Shown: positions 22,248 through 26,261 of the stretch, piece by piece
Numbering within the stretch: position 1 is the stretch's first letter
Layout of the letters: each line of letters opens with the position of its first letter
From: CAYRVX01 sp964642165
Lineage (GTDB): Bacteria; Planctomycetota; Phycisphaerae; SM23-33
DNA: 26,261 bases
Direction: 5' to 3'
NCBI GenBank assembly: GCA_964642165.1
Contig: CAZXOC010000073.1
Coordinates: 1 to 26,261, forward strand
Made by a program: the position numbers and the translations under genes
The notes under the pieces: model-generated
Told to the model about the DNA's origin: nothing
What the model saw: the letters and a program-made list of their open reading frames with translations, nothing else
The model's database searches: none

Positions 22248-24965
22248 TCAGATCCTCGATCGCTCGATGTCCAGCGAGACCATGCGAAGCAGCTCATCAT
22301 CACCCATCTCCGTCAGGGCCTTTCCGGCGCCGCGCTCCAGGATGTCCTCGGCGATCCCGCGTTTCTCGGCGATCAGCTCGTCGATCCGCTCCTCGATCGT
22401 GCCGGACGTGACGAACTTGTGCACCAGGACGTTTCGCTTCTGCCCGATGCGGAAGGCCCGGTCCGTCGCCTGATTCTCGACGGCTGGGTTCCACCACCGG
22501 TCGAAGTGGATCACGTGGCAGGCGGCCGTGAGGTTCAGGCCCGTCCCGCCCGCCTTGATCGACAGCACGAAGAACGGCGGGCCGCCCTCGCGCTGGAAGG
22601 CCTCCACCAGCGACCGGCGGTCCTTGACCCGCGTGCCGCCGTGAAGCACCAGGCCCTCTCGCCCGAAGACCACTGCCAGGTGGCTCGCCAGCGGCTCGGT
22701 CATCTCGCGGAACTGCGTGAAGACCAGGGCCTTCTCCTGCCGGCTGGCGATCTCGTCGCACAGCTCGCCCAACCGCTGGAACTTCCCGCTGTCGCCGGGG
22801 GCGTAGTCGCCGTCGCCCAGGAACTGGCTGGGGTGGTTGCAGATCTGCTTGAACTGCATCAGGTAGGCCAGCACCAGCCCGCGTCGCTGCATGCCGGTGG
22901 ACGTTTGCAGGATCGAGTGGAGCTCCCTCACCGCCCGGCCGTACAGGCCCGCCTGGGGCTTGCTCAGCCCGCAGTACACCTTCATTTCCGTCTTCTCGGG
23001 CAGGTCGGTGATGACGCGTCGGTCGGTCTTCAGGCGGCGAAGGAGGTAGGGGCAGACCAGCTTCCGCAGGGGAGCGAAGCGGGCGCGCTTCCGGCGCTCC
23101 AGCCCGCGGACGAACTGCTGGAACCGCTTCGCGCTGCCCAGCAGCCCCGGATTGAGGAAGTCGAACAGCGACCACAGGTCGCCGAGACGGTTCTCGATGG
23201 GCGTGCCGGTCAGGGCGATGCGGGCGCGGGCCTTGATCCGCTTGACCGCCCGCGTCTGCTTGGCCGAGGGGTTCTTGATGGCCTGGGCCTCGTCGAGGAC
23301 GAGCAGGTCCCAGTCCGCCTCGCCCAGCCACTTCTGACGGACGGCCATGCTGTAGGTCGTCAGCACGACGTCCACGCCGGCCAGCCTGGTCGGCGGGTCC
23401 AGCGCCAGGGCGTCCAGTTCCTCACGAGGCATCTGGGACGGGTGGGCGAGCAGCGGCCTGAGGGAGGGGGCGAACCGCTCGGCCTCGGCCTGCCAGTTCG
23501 CCAACAGGGAGGCCGGCACGACCAGCAGGGACGGCTTGCCCGCCTTGCTCCCCCGGCGCCGCAGCAGCAGGGCCAGCACCTGGATGGTCTTGCCCAGCCC
23601 CATGTCGTCGGCCAGGCACACGCCCAGGCCCAACTGCGTCGAGAACGACAGCCAGTTCGTTCCCTTCTGCTGATACGGTCGGAGGGTGCCGCGGAACGCC
23701 GCGTCCGCCCGGTCGCCGGCCGGCGCGGCGGGGTCGCGCAGAGCGGCGAGCGTGTCCTTCAGCCAGCTTCCCGCCTGGACGAAGGCCCACTCGCGCCGGC
23801 CGTCGAGGCCCTCCTCCGTGCCCAGATCGCGAGGCGCCCCGGCCAGCAGGCGCATGCCCTCGGCGAAGGACATCTCTCCGTTTCGGGCGGAGGCCTCGGC
23901 CGCCCGCCAATGCTCCAGCGCCTCCTGGAGCTTCTGGCGATCCACCTCGACCCACTGCCCGCGCAGCCTCACCAGGCCCTCCGCGCCGGACAGCAGTTGC
24001 TCCACCTCGTCCGCGGAGAGGGTCTGGTCGCCCAAGGCCAGGTCGACCCGGAAGTCCAGCAGGGCGTCCTGGCCGATGAAGCTGCGCTTCCTCTCGCCGA
24101 TCGTGACGGCGACTTGCGGCCGGGCGCGCTTCTTCCACCAGTCGGGAATGCGGACCAGCACGCCGCTTTCCTCGCAGACCGGCACGTCCTGGAGGAAGCG
24201 GTAGGCCTGCTCGGGCGACCACGCGAGCGGATGGAAGATGTCGCCGCTCTCGACCAGCCCGGCGATGAGGGAGCTTCCCCCGGCCGCGGTGTGCACGGGC
24301 GAAAGCAGCTTCACCATCGCCGGCTTGTTGCGGGCGCCGGCGTACTCCCGCAGCGCCCGGGCCAGGGGCACCTGCCGCAGCTTGCCGACCCGCGACAGCC
24401 CGGAAGCGTAGGTGGCCAGGAAGGCGAACGGGCAGGCCTCGTCGGCCTTGTTCTCCGCCAGGTGGAACCACACGCGCCCCACGCGCGAGTAGGCCGGGGC
24501 AAACTCCGCCAGGAAGGCCGCCAACCCGCCCGACCGCGCCGTCAGGCGGCGGGCCTCGGCGTCGATCTTGCCCCAGATGTCGCGCAGCACGGCGACCGTG
24601 AGGTACTCCGCCCCAAGCATCGGCGGGGCGCTCAGGACCACGGACGCCAGTTCCGCCTCGCTGGGAGGGGCGACCGGTTCGCTGGCCAGGTCCGTGGACT
24701 CGGGGATGTGGCAGAGGCGGGTGACATGCCGACCGGCAACGTCGTGCCAGAACATCACCGAGGCGTCGGCGCCGGCCGGCGGCTTCATGCCGCCCAGGAC
24801 CAGGAGCCCCTCCGGCCAGGAGCGGCCCAGGGCCGCCCGGATGAGCCCCTGCCAGCCCCGGCTGGCTTCGCCGTCACCCCCGCCGCCGCGCAGCGCGACG
24901 GCGCCGCCGGGTGTCAGCCCAAGCTCAAGCGTTCCCGACGTGCTGTCGGCCTCCGTGCCGGACAT
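22248..24965 (-). CDS. SNF2-family DNA-dependent ATPase
   Basis: A 905-residue protein. The N-terminal half (1-420) has little recognisable sequence but resembles the bacterial SNF2 helicase-associated region that precedes these motors. The two RecA-like lobes follow. Lobe 1 has LADDMGLGKTIQ (451-462), LLVVPASLLANW, the DEAQ box (558-561) and LTGTPIENRLGDLWSLFDFL (585-604). Lobe 2 has ICNHPSQF (708-715), ALVFTQFREM, KAGGTGLNLT (804-813) and QATDRAFRIGQ (832-842). All catalytic motifs are intact. Such proteins move along or remodel DNA-protein complexes; bacterial examples relate to RapA or to Rad54-like motors. Here the partner is the SWIM-HTH protein three bases downstream. ATG 24965 gives the longest frame; its ribosome site is weak. 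Confidence 0.93.
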   Translation of the reverse strand: MSGTEADSTSGTLELGLTPGGAVALRGGGGDGEASRGWQGLIRAALGRSWPEGLLVLGGMKPPAGADASVMFWHDVAGRHVTRLCHIPESTDLASEPVAPPSEAELASVVLSAPPMLGAEYLTVAVLRDIWGKIDAEARRLTARSGGLAAFLAEFAPAYSRVGRVWFHLAENKADEACPFAFLATYASGLSRVGKLRQVPLARALREYAGARNKPAMVKLLSPVHTAAGGSSLIAGLVESGDIFHPLAWSPEQAYRFLQDVPVCEESGVLVRIPDWWKKRARPQVAVTIGERKRSFIGQDALLDFRVDLALGDQTLSADEVEQLLSGAEGLVRLRGQWVEVDRQKLQEALEHWRAAEASARNGEMSFAEGMRLLAGAPRDLGTEEGLDGRREWAFVQAGSWLKDTLAALRDPAAPAGDRADAAFRGTLRPYQQKGTNWLSFSTQLGLGVCLADDMGLGKTIQVLALLLRRRGSKAGKPSLLVVPASLLANWQAEAERFAPSLRPLLAHPSQMPREELDALALDPPTRLAGVDVVLTTYSMAVRQKWLGEADWDLLVLDEAQAIKNPSAKQTRAVKRIKARARIALTGTPIENRLGDLWSLFDFLNPGLLGSAKRFQQFVRGLERRKRARFAPLRKLVCPYLLRRLKTDRRVITDLPEKTEMKVYCGLSKPQAGLYGRAVRELHSILQTSTGMQRRGLVLAYLMQFKQICNHPSQFLGDGDYAPGDSGKFQRLGELCDEIASRQEKALVFTQFREMTEPLASHLAVVFGREGLVLHGGTRVKDRRSLVEAFQREGGPPFFVLSIKAGGTGLNLTAACHVIHFDRWWNPAVENQATDRAFRIGQKRNVLVHKFVTSGTIEERIDELIAEKRGIAEDILERGAGKALTEMGDDELLRMVSLDIERSRI

Positions 24966-25088
24966 CCGGATCTCGATCGCTCCATGCTCCTGGCCGCGTT
25001 CGCCTGCCCGTGTCCGATCGCTCGGCTTGCGCAGCCGTTTGGGACCTCAGGGGGGCCTCAGGCTTCGCCATCGCCCGGCTTCTCGCGC

Positions 25089-25117
25089 ATGGTACCTGCG
25101 CGGCCGCGGTGGGACAA
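25089..25117 (-). promoter_or_regulatory. Candidate promoter of the SNF2-SWIM unit
   Basis: On the minus strand TTGTCC (25117-25112) and TACCAT (25094-25089) are exactly 17 bases apart, four of six matches each to the housekeeping boxes. It lies between the aspS stop and the SNF2 start, leaving a leader of about 117 bases. The spacing is ideal but the boxes are weak, and readthrough from aspS is also possible. Confidence 0.33.
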
Positions 25118-25137
25118 GCCGGTTGACGGCGGCGGGG

Positions 25138-26261
25138 CTACGGTGGCGGGTCCGGGGGGGCGAGGAGCCGCAGGTCGAGCTCGGCGAGCTGGGCGTCGGC
25201 GACGCGGGCCGGGGCGCCGGTGAGGAGGCACTGCCCGCGCTGGGTCTTGGGGAAGGCGATCACGTCGCGGATGCTCTGCCCGCCGGTGAGCATCATGACG
25301 ATGCGGTCCAGGCCCAGCGCGATGCCGCCGTGCGGCGGGGCGCCGTACCGCAGGGCGTTCAGCAGGAAGTCGAACTTCTCGTGGGCCTCTTCCTCGCCGA
25401 TGCCCAGCAGGCCGAACACGCGCTTCTGCACGTCGAGGTCGTGGATCCGGATCGACCCGCCTCCCAGCTCCATGCCGTTGCAGACGAGGTCGTACGCGCG
25501 GCTGCGAACGGCGCCCGGGTCGGAGTCCAGCTTGTCCAGGTCGGCCGGGTGCGGCGCGGTGAAGGGGTGGTGCAGGCTGTCCCAGCGATTCTCGTCGGCG
25601 TTCCACTCGACGAGGGGAAACTCGACGACCCAGAGCCACTCGAAGCGGCTCTTGTCGATCAGGTCCCGTTCGCGGGCCAGGCGGGAGCGGACCTCGCCGA
25701 GCGTGCGGTGGACGATCCGCGCGTCGTCGGCGGCGAAGGCGAGCAGGTCGCCGGGCGCGGCGCCGGTGCGTTCGATCAGCGGCTCGGCGACGGGGGTGAG
25801 GAACTTGGCGACGCCCGTCTCGAAGCGCCCGCCCTCGGCGACCTTCGTGACGGCGAGGCCCTTGGCGCCGAAGTCGCGGACCCACTTGGCCAGCGCGTCG
25901 GTGCGGCTGCGGGGCATGTCGCCCCCGCCGGCGACGCGGAGGCACTTGACGACACCGCCCGCGTCGAGGGCGCCGCGGAAGACGCCGAAGTCGGTCCCGG
26001 CGGCGACGTCGGAGATGTCGACGAGCTCCATGCCGAAGCGCAGGTCCGGCCGGTCGGTGCCGAAACGCGCCAGGGCCTGGTCGTAGGTCATCACGGGTAC
26101 GTCGTCGGGGAAGGGCGTCTCGGCGATCTCGCCCACGGCGCGCATAACCTGGTTGGTGACGCCCATCACGTCGCCCTCGGCGACGAAGGACATCTCGACG
26201 TCGAGCTGGGTGAACTCCGGCTGGCGGTCGGCGCGGAGGTCCTCGTCGCGGAAGCAGCGGA
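25138..26261 (-). CDS. aspS: Aspartyl-tRNA synthetase, C-terminal part (cut by window edge)
   Basis: The frame is open to the window edge, so the gene is partial; the 5' part lies beyond 26261. At the edge the protein reads RCFRDEDLRADRQPEFTQLD, which is class II motif 2 of AspRS. It continues through the bacterial GAD insertion (FGMELVDISDV, FGVFRGALDAGGVVKCLRV) and ends with motif 3, GGIALGLDRIVMMLTGG (bases about 25279-25329), and the GQSIRDVIAFPKTQ block. An internal ATG at 26193 is not the start. The enzyme charges tRNA-Asp (or also tRNA-Asn, if non-discriminating, which cannot be judged without the anticodon-binding domain). The Pro-rich C-terminus stops at TAG 25138. Confidence 0.97.
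   Translation of the reverse strand, partial: RCFRDEDLRADRQPEFTQLDVEMSFVAEGDVMGVTNQVMRAVGEIAETPFPDDVPVMTYDQALARFGTDRPDLRFGMELVDISDVAAGTDFGVFRGALDAGGVVKCLRVAGGGDMPRSRTDALAKWVRDFGAKGLAVTKVAEGGRFETGVAKFLTPVAEPLIERTGAAPGDLLAFAADDARIVHRTLGEVRSRLARERDLIDKSRFEWLWVVEFPLVEWNADENRWDSLHHPFTAPHPADLDKLDSDPGAVRSRAYDLVCNGMELGGGSIRIHDLDVQKRVFGLLGIGEEEAHEKFDFLLNALRYGAPPHGGIALGLDRIVMMLTGGQSIRDVIAFPKTQRGQCLLTGAPARVADAQLAELDLRLLAPPDPPP

Noticed and set aside
21246..25223. 1325-codon open frame on the plus strand opposite the SWIM and SNF2 genes
   Set aside because: The opposite strand encodes full SNF2 and SWIM motifs; this frame has low-complexity composition and no recognisable domain.
1..26261. CRISPR arrays, tRNA or rRNA genes, insertion sequences and phage attachment sites
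   Set aside because: Scanning found no regularly spaced repeats, no tRNA or rRNA signature, no transposase ORF and no flanking terminal repeats.

Overview
The window is very GC-rich bacterial DNA with strongly G/C-ending codons, chained overlapping genes (ATGA and TGATG junctions) and frequent GTG starts. The gene content (flagellar export genes with flhF-flhG and a FliA/WhiG-type sigma factor, a lipoprotein TolC-type channel, a SWIM/SNF2 pair) fits a Gram-negative, motile environmental bacterium. I suspect Planctomycetota (Phycisphaerae-like), but this is an impression from gene style, not something the sequence proves.

Layout. 1-723 holds no gene I can support. 724-1320 (+) is a MerR-type regulator. 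1556-15367 (+) is a compact flagellar cluster in near-canonical order: fliF-fliG (one fused ORF), fliH, fliI, fliJ, fliN, fliO, fliP, fliQ, fliR, flhB, flhA, flhF, flhG and, after an AT-rich promoter-like gap, the sigma-28 gene fliA. Converging on it from the minus strand is a MacAB-TolC-like efflux operon (20899 down to 15428): outer-membrane channel lipoprotein, membrane fusion protein, ABC ATPase, ABC permease. Further right on the minus strand is a two-gene unit, an SNF2-family ATPase (24965-22248) followed 3 bases later by a SWIM zinc-finger protein with a C-terminal XRE-like helix-turn-helix (22244-21168). The right edge cuts through aspS (minus strand).

How the genes work together. The flagellar genes would build the MS ring/rotor (FliF-FliG), the export ATPase complex (FliH/I/J), part of the C-ring (FliN), the export gate (FliO/P/Q/R, FlhB, FlhA), the polar placement/number system (FlhF/FlhG) and the late-gene sigma factor.

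The most unusual content is in this cluster. FliF and FliG are a single polypeptide lacking the FliG N-terminal domain that normally docks onto FliF. FlhB lacks the NPTH autocleavage tetrad (DPHG instead). The genes normally found between fliJ and fliN (fliK, flgD, flgE, fliL, fliM) are absent from that position. Loss of the FlhB switch together with absence of the hook-length ruler gene at its usual site suggests a flagellum (or flagellum-derived secretion apparatus) with altered assembly control.
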